From: DASXTK01 sp036505485
Lineage (GTDB): Bacteria; Actinomycetota; Acidimicrobiia; Acidimicrobiales; VFJN01
Assembly (NCBI GenBank): GCA_036505485.1
Contig: DASXTK010000306.1
Coordinates: 1 to 21,103 of the forward strand
Direction of reading: 5' to 3'
DNA: 21,103 nucleotides
Shown here: piece by piece, positions 6,711-13,110 of the stretch
How the letters are laid out: every line of letters begins with the position of its first letter
How positions within the stretch are numbered: the stretch's first letter is position 1
Made by a program: the position numbers and the translations under genes
Notes under the pieces: model-generated
What the model was told of the DNA's origin: nothing
Database searches by the model: none
Seen by the model: only the letters and a program-made list of their open reading frames with translations

Positions 6711-7571
6711 CTACGCCGCCTTGGCGGTCCAGGGTGCGTCGAGCTCGTTGCCTTCGGCCAAGCCGTCGTCGGCCAGCTTGAGCAGGTGGGCCCAGACCGA
6801 GAACGCCGCCACCGGGTGCAGCTCGGCCGGCACGTCGGTGTAGATGGTCTCGACCAGATCGGCGACAGTGCTCGTGCCCGCGGCTCGCAGGGCGGCGAGG
6901 ACCTGCTTCTCCCGCTCCAGACGATGGCTGATGTAGCCGTCGATCACCGCCAGCGGATCCTCGATCAGATGACCATGACCGGGGGCGATGGTGCGCAGCC
7001 GGGGGCGGATCTGCGTGAGCCGTTCGAGCGACTCGAGATAGGCCCGCATGTCGCCGTCGGGTGGAGCGATGACCACCGTCGACCCCTGCATGATGTGGTC
7101 GCCGGTGAACAGCGTGCGCTCCTCGGGCAGCAGGAAGCACAGGTGGTTGGATGCGTGCCCAGGCGTGTGCAGGACGTTGAGGTGGTACTCGGTGGCCTCG
7201 ATGACGTCGCCGTCACCGAGCTGTCCGTCGGCGGTGATCCCGTCGCGGCTCTCGAAGGTCAGGATGTCCGCTCCGGTGCGCTCCTTGAGGCCGATGGCCC
7301 CGGGGGAGTGGTCCACATGGGTGTGGGTCAGCAGGATCCAGCGGATCCGGTCGCCACCGCAGCCGGCGATGGCATCCAGATGGCCGGCGTCGGACGGACC
7401 CGGATCGATCACCGCGATCTCGTCGATGCCGACCAGATAGGTGTTGGTGCCCGGCCCGGTCATCATCGACGGGTTGTGGCACACGATGCGCCGCACCATG
7501 GGTGATAGCGCGCTGGCGACGCCATAGACGATCGGCTTGGGGACCTCGGCGAGGGCGCCGCTCTCGCTCAC
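6711..7571 (-). CDS. MBL-fold hydrolase, LACTB2/Rv3677c type
   Basis: The 286-residue protein has the metallo-beta-lactamase fold signatures in order: GPGTNTYLVG near 39-48, LTHTHVDHSPGA with His83, His85, Asp87 and His88 as metal ligands, HTPGHASNHLCF, LFTGDHIM, and IAPGHGHLI. A C-terminal helical/winged-helix segment (from about 210) is typical of the LACTB2-like branch, whose characterised human member is a ribonuclease. The substrate here cannot be read from sequence. The GTG start at 7571 overlaps the fxsA stop in a GTGA motif (4 nt), so translation is coupled. In mycobacteria a related hydrolase gene lies beside crp, a RidA gene and the ArsA pair. All of those except crp also occur in this window. 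Confidence 0.9.
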   Translation of the reverse strand: MSESGALAEVPKPIVYGVASALSPMVRRIVCHNPSMMTGPGTNTYLVGIDEIAVIDPGPSDAGHLDAIAGCGGDRIRWILLTHTHVDHSPGAIGLKERTGADILTFESRDGITADGQLGDGDVIEATEYHLNVLHTPGHASNHLCFLLPEERTLFTGDHIMQGSTVVIAPPDGDMRAYLESLERLTQIRPRLRTIAPGHGHLIEDPLAVIDGYISHRLEREKQVLAALRAAGTSTVADLVETIYTDVPAELHPVAAFSVWAHLLKLADDGLAEGNELDAPWTAKAA

Positions 7572-8050
7572 GAGCCAGATCCGATCTCGCCGCCACCACC
7601 GGAGCGTGGGGTGTCCTCCCAGGACTCGACGTCCCAGACGTCTTCCTCCACCACCTGGCCGCCGCGACTGCGGCCGACCACGACGAGCTGGCCCCGGCGC
7701 GCGAGGTGGCGCAGCACCAGGGTGCGCGCCACGGCCCGGGTGGGCGGGAAGAGCAGCAGGATGCCGAAGATGTCGCTGATGAACCCGGGGAGCACGAGCA
7801 GCACGCCGGCCAACAGCACGAGCCCGGCGTCGACCAGCTCCCGGCTGGGCGGACGGCCTTCGGCCTGAGCCTGGCGCAGCCGGTTGACCACCCCGAGCCC
7901 GGCCTGCTTGGCCAGCCGACCGCCGACCAGCGAGACCAGGATCAGCAGACCGATGGTGTTGAAGACCCCGATGTCACCCGCGACCTTCACCAGCACCGTG
8001 AGCTCGGCAACCGGGAGCGCCAGGAGCACCAGCAGAACGATCCAGCCCAT
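7568..8050 (-). CDS. fxsA: FxsA-family membrane protein
   Basis: The 160-residue product begins with a hydrophobic helix (IVLLVLLALPVAELTVLV). Next come a second segment (FNTIGLLILVSLVGGRLAKQAG) and the family hallmark LVDAGLVLLAGVLLVLPGFISDIFGILLLFPPTR. It ends in a charged cytoplasmic tail of about 50 residues with Gly/Ser repeats. This order matches FxsA, an inner-membrane protein that in E. coli relieves phage exclusion by the F plasmid PifA protein. Its general cellular role is unclear. The ATG at 8050 has no obvious Shine-Dalgarno. It is preceded by a 15-codon ORF that stops 6 nt upstream, and translation may reinitiate from it. It is the first full gene of a two-gene operon with the MBL hydrolase. 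Confidence 0.85.
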   Translation of the reverse strand: MGWIVLLVLLALPVAELTVLVKVAGDIGVFNTIGLLILVSLVGGRLAKQAGLGVVNRLRQAQAEGRPPSRELVDAGLVLLAGVLLVLPGFISDIFGILLLFPPTRAVARTLVLRHLARRGQLVVVGRSRGGQVVEEDVWDVESWEDTPRSGGGGEIGSGS

Positions 8051-8056
8051 GGTCGG

Positions 8057-8104
8057 TCAGCGGGCGGGGGCTTCGTCGGCGAGAGGTAGGAAGCCCGTGT
8101 CCAC
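8057..8104 (-). CDS. Putative leaderless 15-codon upstream ORF of fxsA
   Basis: A GTG at 8104 lies 6 nt after a TAGGCT -10 box (8116-8111), in the position expected for a leaderless start. The frame encodes 15 residues and stops with TGA 6 nt before the fxsA ATG. This could explain how fxsA is translated without a Shine-Dalgarno. The peptide (starting VDTGFLPLADE) resembles nothing I know, and the ORF may simply mark a transcript start. Confidence 0.35.
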   Translation of the reverse strand: MDTGFLPLADEAPAR

Positions 8105-8110
8105 GCTCCC

Positions 8111-8139
8111 AGCCTACCCCTCGTCATCTACTGGTCATC
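8111..8139 (-). promoter_or_regulatory. Promoter of the fxsA-MBL operon
   Basis: TAGGCT at 8116-8111 is a plausible -10. Upstream on the minus strand, GATGAC occurs twice (8139-8134 and 8128-8123), exactly 11 bp apart, in the -35 to -10 region. The repeat may bind a regulator or stand in for a weak -35. Confidence 0.4.
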
Positions 8140-8190
8140 CTCCGCGCCTCCGGCTCGACGGGCATCCGGAGCAACGCTCGTCCAAATCCC

Positions 8191-8206
8191 TGTGACCCCC
8201 TTCACA
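8191..8206. promoter_or_regulatory. Perfect CRP/FNR-type operator
   Basis: TGTGA (8191-8195), six bases, then TCACA (8202-8206) is an exact match to the CRP-family consensus TGTGA-N6-TCACA, extended by C/G on both sides. It is centred near -38 to -41 from the likely start site of the plus-strand gene (TAACAT at 8224-8229). It is also about 94 bp upstream of the likely fxsA start site, so it could serve either gene. No crp gene is in the window. Confidence 0.65.
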
Positions 8207-8223
8207 GAGCGGCTACCGAGCAG

Positions 8224-8303
8224 TAACATAACCCCGCTCACGGGGGTGGGGTCCCTCGTGGCGACGCCAGAGGTGTCCGAGACCCACCGGGGGGAGGGCA
8301 GAG
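8224..8303 (+). promoter_or_regulatory. Promoter and structured 5' leader of the 8305 gene
   Basis: A TAACAT -10 at 8224-8229 predicts a transcript from about 8236. The leader can form a long stem: GGGTC (8249-8253) with GACCC (8281-8285), stacked on CCTC/GAGG and TGGC/GCCA with a GAC loop at 8263-8265. A smaller ACCCC/GGGGT hairpin (8231-8247) partly precedes the predicted start. The ribosome site GGGAGGG (8292-8298) lies just 3' of the stem. It matches no riboswitch class I can name. Confidence 0.4.
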
Positions 8304-8304
8304 C

Positions 8305-8637
8305 ATGACGCAGAAGCTGGCCACAAGGGCCGGTGCTGGGGTGCTTGTGCTGCTGCCCGTGGTTTTGGTGTCGACGGCGTTTGATGGAGCCGCCGGCGGC
8401 TGGGATCTGTCGATGCTGGTCGCCGGCCTGCTCTGCCTCGGGCTCACTGTCGTGTCGTGGGGCCGTGTGGATCGTGGCGGCGATGCCGTCGCGCGCCTAC
8501 ACGGGCGCTTTGCCGGCGGAGAGCTCTCCCCCTCGGTCATCTACGGCACGCGCGCTGAGACAGGGGCGCGTTGTGCCGGCCGAGCTCGGCCCAGACGACC
8601 GGGATGGAAGGTCCACCGCAAATCCGCCGGGAGGTGA
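8305..8637 (+). CDS. Small membrane protein of unknown function
   Basis: The ATG at 8305 is preceded by GGGAGGG with a 6-nt spacing, a good ribosome binding site, so the start is well supported. Residues 10-27 (AGVLVLLPVVLVSTAF) and 34-52 (DLSMLVAGLLCLGLTVVSW) are two hydrophobic segments that could form a helical hairpin. After about residue 75 the sequence turns into an Arg/Gly/Pro-rich tail that looks less protein-like. Either the tail is a real basic cytoplasmic domain or a frameshift has replaced the original C-terminus; the adjacent frame stays open past this point. The 110-residue product matches no family I recognise. A CRP-type palindrome and a structured leader upstream suggest regulated expression. 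Confidence 0.55.
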   Translation: MTQKLATRAGAGVLVLLPVVLVSTAFDGAAGGWDLSMLVAGLLCLGLTVVSWGRVDRGGDAVARLHGRFAGGELSPSVIYGTRAETGARCAGRARPRRPGWKVHRKSAGR

Positions 8638-8654
8638 GGATCAAGTCCCTCAAC

Positions 8655-8693
8655 CGGCTGGAGCGTGGCTCCGACGAGTCGACGCCCCAGCCG
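8655..8693. terminator. Nested hairpins between convergent genes (candidate bidirectional terminator)
   Basis: CGGCTGG (8655-8661) pairs with CCAGCCG (8687-8693). Inside lie GGAGC-GTG-GCTCC (8660-8672) and CGAC-GA-GTCG (8672-8681), which share bases with their neighbours. The site is between the plus-strand membrane protein gene and the minus-strand whiB stop. No T-run is present. Confidence 0.35.
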
Positions 8694-8726
8694 ATCGAGC
8701 GTGCCAGGTTCGCGAAACCAGCTCCG

Positions 8727-8993
8727 CTAGTTCTGCTGAGCCACGATCGCTCGGCGTTCGGCCTCGCTGAGACCGCCCCAAATGCCGTGTGGCTCCCGGA
8801 TCCGCAACGCGTACTGCAGGCATGGTTCCCGCACGACACACGTTGAACAGATCGACTTCGCCTGCTCTTCGCGCTGAAGCTTGTCGCTCTTCCGCTCAAA
8901 GTGACTTGGCGGGAAGAACACAACCGCCTGAGGGCCACGACATGCAGCCCTTACTTGCCATGCTTCCTCGACACGCTGTGCACTCACAGGCAT
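8727..8993 (-). CDS. WhiB-family Fe-S transcriptional regulator
   Basis: The 88-residue protein has the four WhiB cluster cysteines: Cys18 in RAACRGPQ, then Cys49, Cys52 and Cys58 in SICSTCVVREPC (C-x2-C-x5-C). The GIWGGLSEAERR turn follows at 70-81. WhiB proteins are restricted to actinobacteria and their phages. They bind an O2/NO-sensitive [4Fe-4S] cluster and act on transcription through the sigma factor. I cannot assign a subclass: position beside the ArsA pair recalls mycobacterial whiB4, but the short N- and C-termini do not favour it. ATG 8993 directly abuts AGGGGGG, while GTG 8987 has a better 6-nt spacing, so the true start may be two codons later. The gene and its promoter are visibly less GC-rich than their surroundings. 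Confidence 0.93.
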   Translation of the reverse strand: MPVSAQRVEEAWQVRAACRGPQAVVFFPPSHFERKSDKLQREEQAKSICSTCVVREPCLQYALRIREPHGIWGGLSEAERRAIVAQQN

Positions 8994-9191
8994 CCCCCCT
9001 TTCGTCGCTGACCCTACAACTCACCTGTCCCTGCAACAAGATAAACTTTCGCACCCAATCCGCTTGCTGACAGCAAACTTGGCAGGTGGTGAACATTGCT
9101 TTCGGTCTGTCTTGCTGTCGTAGGCCCCAATGCACGCTCCGAGCCAACGATGCAATGACCGGCTCCAAGTGCCCGGCGGTAGGACCAAATG
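8994..9191. other. Lower-GC intergenic region between whiB and nfeD
   Basis: These 198 bases hold the predicted whiB promoter and palindrome. The rest, upstream to the nfeD stop, shows no convincing gene; open frames here are antisense or chance. A minus-strand TTGACA at about 9193-9188 has no well-spaced -10. Confidence 0.6.
9038..9076 (-). promoter_or_regulatory. Candidate whiB promoter and operator
   Basis: On the minus strand TATCTT (9043-9038) is a plausible -10, giving a start near 9031 and a leader of about 38 nt. Upstream lies the perfect 13-bp palindrome TTGCTG-A-CAGCAA (9064-9076), centred near -39, where it would overlap the -35 position. A further TTGCTGT half-site lies at 9112-9118. 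Regulator unknown. Confidence 0.4.
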
Positions 9192-10550
9192 TCAACTGCG
9201 TTGTTTAGCTCGCTCCCGGTAGTCCTTTGCCCCACCCGACTCGGGCTCCACCTCCAGCACCAGACCCTCGATGGCGACGACGCGAACCGCCTCATCCTTG
9301 CCAATGGGCGTCGCTCTGTTGGTGCGGGCGCGCCACGGAGCATCCCGGACGATGACGATCCCGTCAGGTGAGATTGCAGTTCGTGCCGTGCCGATCTCGC
9401 CGACCATCCACTCCCGGCCGATCGTGGGGGTGGAGAACCGGCTGCGCACCATCGTCGGCATCCCGCTGAGCATGGCCAGGGTCATGCCGGCGATGGCGAC
9501 CAGCAACGTGATCCAGCTCACCGACACGCCATCGAACAACAGCAGGGAGCCGAGCGCGAAGGCGCCGGTAGCGATCCCGCTCCAAACCCGTGGAACCCCG
9601 GTCTGGACGTCGATCGCGTAGCCGAACATGGCCAGCAGCAGCAGGGCGACGCCCAGTGGTCGGGTCGGCAGGCTGGCCAGGCCGTAGCAGCCCAGCATCA
9701 GCGATCCCGCGCCGACCATTCCGGCGATGCCCACCCCGGCGGTGAACAACTCGAACACCAGGAGGGCCAGGCCGATCACGAAGAGCAGGTAGGCCACCGC
9801 CGGACTGGACACCGTGTGCATCAGCTGGCCCGAGATGGGCAGCTTGCTGAAGTGCACCTCGGTGGTCACCTGGCGCTTGTCGCCATCGGTGACCTTCGAC
9901 TCGACCCCGTCCAAGCGGCCGACGAAGTCCACGATCGTGGCGCTGTCGTCGTCGACCAGGTCCAGCTTCTTGGCCCGCTCGGCGCTGACCCGGTCACCCA
10001 CGTCCACGTTGCCCAGGTCGGCGGCGTCGAGGCCTCGAGCGGCGAGCAGGGCCGGCGTGACCTCGATGTGGGCGTTGGGGGGTGCCATCCCGGTCTTGTC
10101 GGCCACGGCCAGCAGATCTACCGCCTCGCCCGTCGCCTGGTTGCCGGACGGTCCCACCCAGACCGCGACCGGCACCGACGATGACCGGAGGGTCCCGAGC
10201 AGCTCGTTGAGCCCGTCCTCGTTGCCGGCCGCCCCGCTGCTGTTGAGCTGAAGCACGGCCCACACGGCACATCCGCCGTCGTCGGCCGCGTTCTTGATCT
10301 GGGAGTCCAGATAGTCCACGAGCACCGGGTCGAGCCGACCGGTCGCCTGGATGATCAGCACATAGACGTTGTCCGGGTCACAGTTGGCGGCATCGGCGCT
10401 GGCCGCGGCGGGCGAGGCCTGGGCGATCACCCCTAGCCCGACGAGCGTCGCGACGGTGGCCACGACCAGGCGGAACCGCCGCCATCGCGGCTGACGAGCA
10501 GGGCTGAGCTGCTCGCTCGCGGCTGGGGGAGGGTTCCACGGGCGTCGCAT
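9192..10550 (-). CDS. NfeD-family membrane protein with degenerate ClpP-like domain
   Basis: The 452-residue protein starts with an Arg-rich N-terminus, a hydrophobic signal segment at about 27-45 and an ASPAAASA signal-peptidase-like site near 50. Residues 60-225 resemble the ClpP-like serine protease domain of long NfeD proteins. After it come four or five membrane helices and a C-terminal NfeD OB-fold (EWMVGEIGTARTAISPDG to VRVVAIEGLVLEV). The catalytic serine motif of the family (AASAG) appears as ATGEA, and the lysine-bearing segment cannot be found, so protease activity is doubtful. Long NfeD proteins normally work with SPFH/stomatin partners; none is in the window. I chose ATG 10550; the longer start at 10625 would run into the divergent ArsA gene. 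It diverges from the ArsA-like operon across a short region with an inverted repeat. Confidence 0.85.
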   Translation of the reverse strand: MRRPWNPPPAASEQLSPARQPRWRRFRLVVATVATLVGLGVIAQASPAAASADAANCDPDNVYVLIIQATGRLDPVLVDYLDSQIKNAADDGGCAVWAVLQLNSSGAAGNEDGLNELLGTLRSSSVPVAVWVGPSGNQATGEAVDLLAVADKTGMAPPNAHIEVTPALLAARGLDAADLGNVDVGDRVSAERAKKLDLVDDDSATIVDFVGRLDGVESKVTDGDKRQVTTEVHFSKLPISGQLMHTVSSPAVAYLLFVIGLALLVFELFTAGVGIAGMVGAGSLMLGCYGLASLPTRPLGVALLLLAMFGYAIDVQTGVPRVWSGIATGAFALGSLLLFDGVSVSWITLLVAIAGMTLAMLSGMPTMVRSRFSTPTIGREWMVGEIGTARTAISPDGIVIVRDAPWRARTNRATPIGKDEAVRVVAIEGLVLEVEPESGGAKDYRERAKQRS

Positions 10551-10554
10551 TAGA

Positions 10555-10587
10555 GTCCGACGGACCGCCGGGAGACTCCCGTCGGAC
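10555..10587. repeat. 9-bp inverted repeat in the nfeD/arsA divergent region
   Basis: GTCCGACGG (10555-10563) and CCGTCGGAC (10579-10587) are exact inverted copies with 15 nt between them. The smaller palindrome GGGAG-A-CTCCC (10570-10580) is nested and overlaps the right arm. A plus-strand TAGAGT (10551-10556) could be the ArsA promoter -10. It could be an operator or a 5' leader hairpin. Confidence 0.55.
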
Positions 10588-10588
10588 C

Positions 10589-11566
10589 GTGTGTCTGTTG
10601 GATCCTGCACAGTTCTTCGCTGCATGTCGGCTGGTCATCGTGGCCGGGAAGGGCGGGGTAGGCAAGACGACGGTCAGCGCCGCGCTGGCCCGAGCCGCTT
10701 CCCTCGCCAGCTTGTCGACCCTTGTGGTCGAGGTAGAAGGGAAATCGGGGCTGCCCGCGATGTTCGGTCGGGCCGAGTTGGGTTACGACGAGATCGTCCT
10801 TTCGTCCGGTGAGCTTCCCGGCGGAGCGGCCGATGTGCGAGCTCGGACCGTCACGCCCGACGAGGCACTGCTGGAGTACCTCCGGGACCACGGGTTGTCA
10901 CGCATCTCCAAGCGGTTGGTGTCCTCGGGAGCGCTCGATGTGGTGGCGACCGCGGCGCCCGGCATCAAGGACATCCTCCTGTTGGGCAAGGTGAAGCAGC
11001 TGGAACGCGCGGAGACCGCGGACCTGATCGTGCTCGACGCCCCGGCGGCCGGGCACGCCATCACGTTCCTGCAATCGCCTCGCGGCCTGCTCGATGCGGT
11101 GCGGGTCGGTCCCATCCAGGCCCAGGCCAAGGACGTCCTCGAGCTGCTCGAGGATCACCGACGCTGCCAGGTGATGCTGGTGACCCTCCCCGAGGAGACG
11201 CCGGTCAACGAGGCCATCGAGACGGCCTTCTCGTTGGAGGACCGGGTGGGGCTCGGGCTGGGTCCGATCGTGGTGAACGGCGTCTATCCCGAGATGGACC
11301 TCGATGCCGACCCCGTAGAGGCCGCCGCCGTGGCTGGCACGTCCTTGCGCCCCGGCGAGGCCGAAGCGTTGGCGGCTGCGGCCGACTTCCGCCGCCATCG
11401 CATGCAGCTCCAGGCCGAGCAGGTGGAGCGTCTGCAGTCCGAGCTTCCGTTGCCCCAGTTGAAGACGCCCTTCCTGTTCACGGCGTCGGTCGGCCCCGCA
11501 GAGGTGGACCAGCTCGCTCGGTCCTTGCTGGACGAGATCGCCGCGCTCAGCGAGCTACCCGCCTGA
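10589..11566 (+). CDS. ArsA-like ATPase, first of a pair (Rv3679 type)
   Basis: The 325-residue protein has a deviant Walker A, AGKGGVGKTTV, at about 19-29, and a switch region reading VLDAPAAGHAITFLQSP. It also has the family segment VMLVTLPEETPVNEAIETAF and a closing FLFTASVGPAEVDQL. These place it in the ArsA/GET3 branch of SIMIBI ATPases. No arsenite-ligand cysteines or other ars genes are seen, so arsenic transport is not supported. In Mycobacterium tuberculosis the equivalent pair Rv3679/Rv3680 forms a complex linked to stress and carbon-source responses. The GTG at 10589 is the longest start; CTG 10595 or TTG 10598 fit the usual N-terminal LDPA-FF pattern as well. Its TGA overlaps the next ATG by one base. 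Confidence 0.9.
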   Translation: MCLLDPAQFFAACRLVIVAGKGGVGKTTVSAALARAASLASLSTLVVEVEGKSGLPAMFGRAELGYDEIVLSSGELPGGAADVRARTVTPDEALLEYLRDHGLSRISKRLVSSGALDVVATAAPGIKDILLLGKVKQLERAETADLIVLDAPAAGHAITFLQSPRGLLDAVRVGPIQAQAKDVLELLEDHRRCQVMLVTLPEETPVNEAIETAFSLEDRVGLGLGPIVVNGVYPEMDLDADPVEAAAVAGTSLRPGEAEALAAAADFRRHRMQLQAEQVERLQSELPLPQLKTPFLFTASVGPAEVDQLARSLLDEIAALSELPA

Positions 11567-12657
11567 TGCCTGACGCTGATCTCGGGAGCCTGACCGCTCA
11601 GCGACGCACGATCGTGTGTTGCGGATCCGGTGGGGTGGGCAAGACCACCACCGCGGCGGTCGTTGCTCTGGAAGGCGCCAAGCTGGGGCGCAAGACGATG
11701 GTGGTCACCATAGATCCGGCTCGACGGCTGGCCGACGCTCTGGGTCTGGCCGGGCTGAGCAACGCCCCCAGCCGCATCGAGGGCGACTGGCCGGGCGAGC
11801 TCTGGGCGGTGATGCTCGACACCAAGTCCACCTTCGATGCCTTGGTGGTCAAGCACGCCACGACTCCGGAGCAGGGCGAACGGATCCTCGCCAACCGCTT
11901 CTATCGCAACATCTCCGGGGCGCTGTCGGGCACCCAGGAGTACATGGCGATGGAGAAGCTGTACGAGCTGCACGAGGAGACCGACTTCGACCTCGTCGTG
12001 GTGGACACGCCACCTACCCGGCACGCGTTGGATTTCCTCGACGCCCCCCGGCGGCTGTCCCGGTTCCTGGAGCACCGCCTGTTCCGGGTGCTGGTGGCGC
12101 CGAGCCGAGGGATCGCCAAGGCGGTGAACGTGGCCGCCCAGACGTTCCTGCGCACGGTCGCCCGGGTCGTCGGAAGCGATGTCATCGAGGACGCCGTGGC
12201 GTTCTTCCGGGCCTTCGAGGGGATGGAGGAGGGCTTCCGGGACCGGGCCCTGCGGGTCAACGAGCTGCTGGCCGCGCCCGAGACGGCGTTCATCCTGGTG
12301 GCGTCACCCCGGCGGGACACCCTCCAGGAGGCCCACTTCTTCGCCCAACGCTTGGCCGAAGGTGGCATCAAGGTCGAGGGCCTGGTGGTCAACCGGGTCC
12401 ACCCGCTGTTCGGAGAAGGGTTGGCAGAAGCCACGCGGGCGCGGTCCGAAACCCTGGCCGGGACCGAGCTGGGCAGCCTCTACAGCAACCTCGCCGACTT
12501 CCAGACCGTCGCCAGCCGGGAGCGCGAGCACCTGGCCGGATTGGCCGAGGCCGTCGCCCCGGCCCCGGTGGTCTGGGTGCCGTTCCTGCGCAGCGACGTG
12601 CACGACCTCAACGGGATGGCGCTCGTGGCGCGCCATCTCTACGCCGAGGCGACCTGA
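11566..12657 (+). CDS. ArsA-like ATPase, second of a pair (Rv3680 type)
   Basis: The 363-residue protein shows CCGSGGVGKTTTAAVVAL at about 18-35 as Walker A. TIDPARRLADALGL follows as the signature-lysine/switch I neighbourhood, and VVVDTPPTRHALDFLDAP as switch II. The C-terminal part has VVNRVHPLFG and an ending resembling WVPFLRSDVHDL. The start codon shares one base with the stop of the first ATPase (TGATG), so the two subunits are translationally coupled, consistent with a heteromeric complex. The second paralogue is closer to the canonical ArsA/GET3 switch sequences than the first, which has replaced the TPPTRHA motif by APAAGHA. That suggests one more active and one more regulatory subunit (inference). 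No transmembrane segments are present; it should be cytosolic or peripheral. Confidence 0.92.
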   Translation: MPDADLGSLTAQRRTIVCCGSGGVGKTTTAAVVALEGAKLGRKTMVVTIDPARRLADALGLAGLSNAPSRIEGDWPGELWAVMLDTKSTFDALVVKHATTPEQGERILANRFYRNISGALSGTQEYMAMEKLYELHEETDFDLVVVDTPPTRHALDFLDAPRRLSRFLEHRLFRVLVAPSRGIAKAVNVAAQTFLRTVARVVGSDVIEDAVAFFRAFEGMEEGFRDRALRVNELLAAPETAFILVASPRRDTLQEAHFFAQRLAEGGIKVEGLVVNRVHPLFGEGLAEATRARSETLAGTELGSLYSNLADFQTVASREREHLAGLAEAVAPAPVVWVPFLRSDVHDLNGMALVARHLYAEAT

Positions 12658-12662
12658 CGCTC

Positions 12663-12688
12663 GGTCAGTCGAACTGCTGCGTCTGACT
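12663..12688. terminator. Weak hairpin between convergent arsA and STAS genes
   Basis: GGTCAG (12663-12668) can pair with CTGACT (12683-12688), six pairs with one G-T wobble and a 14-nt loop. It lies in the 39-nt gap between converging stops. No T-run is seen. Confidence 0.25.
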
Positions 12689-12696
12689 GGGCGGCG

Positions 12697-13053
12697 TCAG
12701 TCGTCTCCCGTGGTTGCGGCGTCGCGTAGGGCGTCGGCCGCGGCATCGACGGTCTCGGTGACCGGCACGATGCGGTCGAAACCGGTCGTATGCAACAGCC
12801 TCGTCAGGGTGGGACGGCTGCAAGCCACCGCGACGTCGCCGCCGGCCTCGCGCGCTCGACGGATGCCACCGATGAGCGCGCCCAGCCCGGCCGAGTCCAT
12901 GAACGGGACGGCCGACAGGTCGATCAGCAGATAGCGCTGATCAGCCAGTTTGGCCAGCGAGTCTCGGAACTGTCCGACTGTGTACGCGTCCAATTCGCCC
13001 ACCGGGCGACAGACTGTGTGGTCGGCGGCGTCCTCCACCTGGATGTCGAGCAC
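12697..13053 (-). CDS. STAS-domain anti-sigma factor antagonist
   Basis: The 118-residue protein is a single STAS domain: an opening beta strand (LDIQVEDAADHTVCRPVGELD), LLIDLSAVPFMDSAGLGALIGGIRRARE with Ser54 in the DSAGLG site where antagonists are phosphorylated, and a final GFDRIVPV strand. Such proteins sequester anti-sigma kinases and release a sigma factor when unphosphorylated. The GTG start at 13053 has an AGGAGGAG Shine-Dalgarno about 6 nt upstream, whereas a longer in-frame start at 13116 does not, so the short form is preferred. TAGCAT on the minus strand (13087-13082) is a plausible -10. The gene diverges from a stand-alone receiver. No anti-sigma kinase is in the window. Confidence 0.9.
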   Translation of the reverse strand: MLDIQVEDAADHTVCRPVGELDAYTVGQFRDSLAKLADQRYLLIDLSAVPFMDSAGLGALIGGIRRAREAGGDVAVACSRPTLTRLLHTTGFDRIVPVTETVDAAADALRDAATTGDD

Positions 13054-13110
13054 TGGCTCCTCCTCTTGAGGTCGCCCGGCGATGCTAGCGGCGTGTGCTC
13101 GGCTGCCCGA

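Noticed and set aside
8727..8993. Naming the WhiB protein as WhiB4
   Set aside because: Context recalls whiB4, but the protein lacks the long N- and C-terminal extensions of WhiB4. The subclass cannot be set by eye.
10551..10625. Longer N-terminus for the NfeD protein from 10625
   Set aside because: It overlaps the ArsA start on the other strand and the inverted repeat; the signal peptide is complete from 10550.
10589..12657. Arsenite export ATPase (arsA) function
   Set aside because: No arsB/arsR/arsD nearby and no arsenite-ligand cysteine motif. The paired arrangement matches the Rv3679/Rv3680 type instead.
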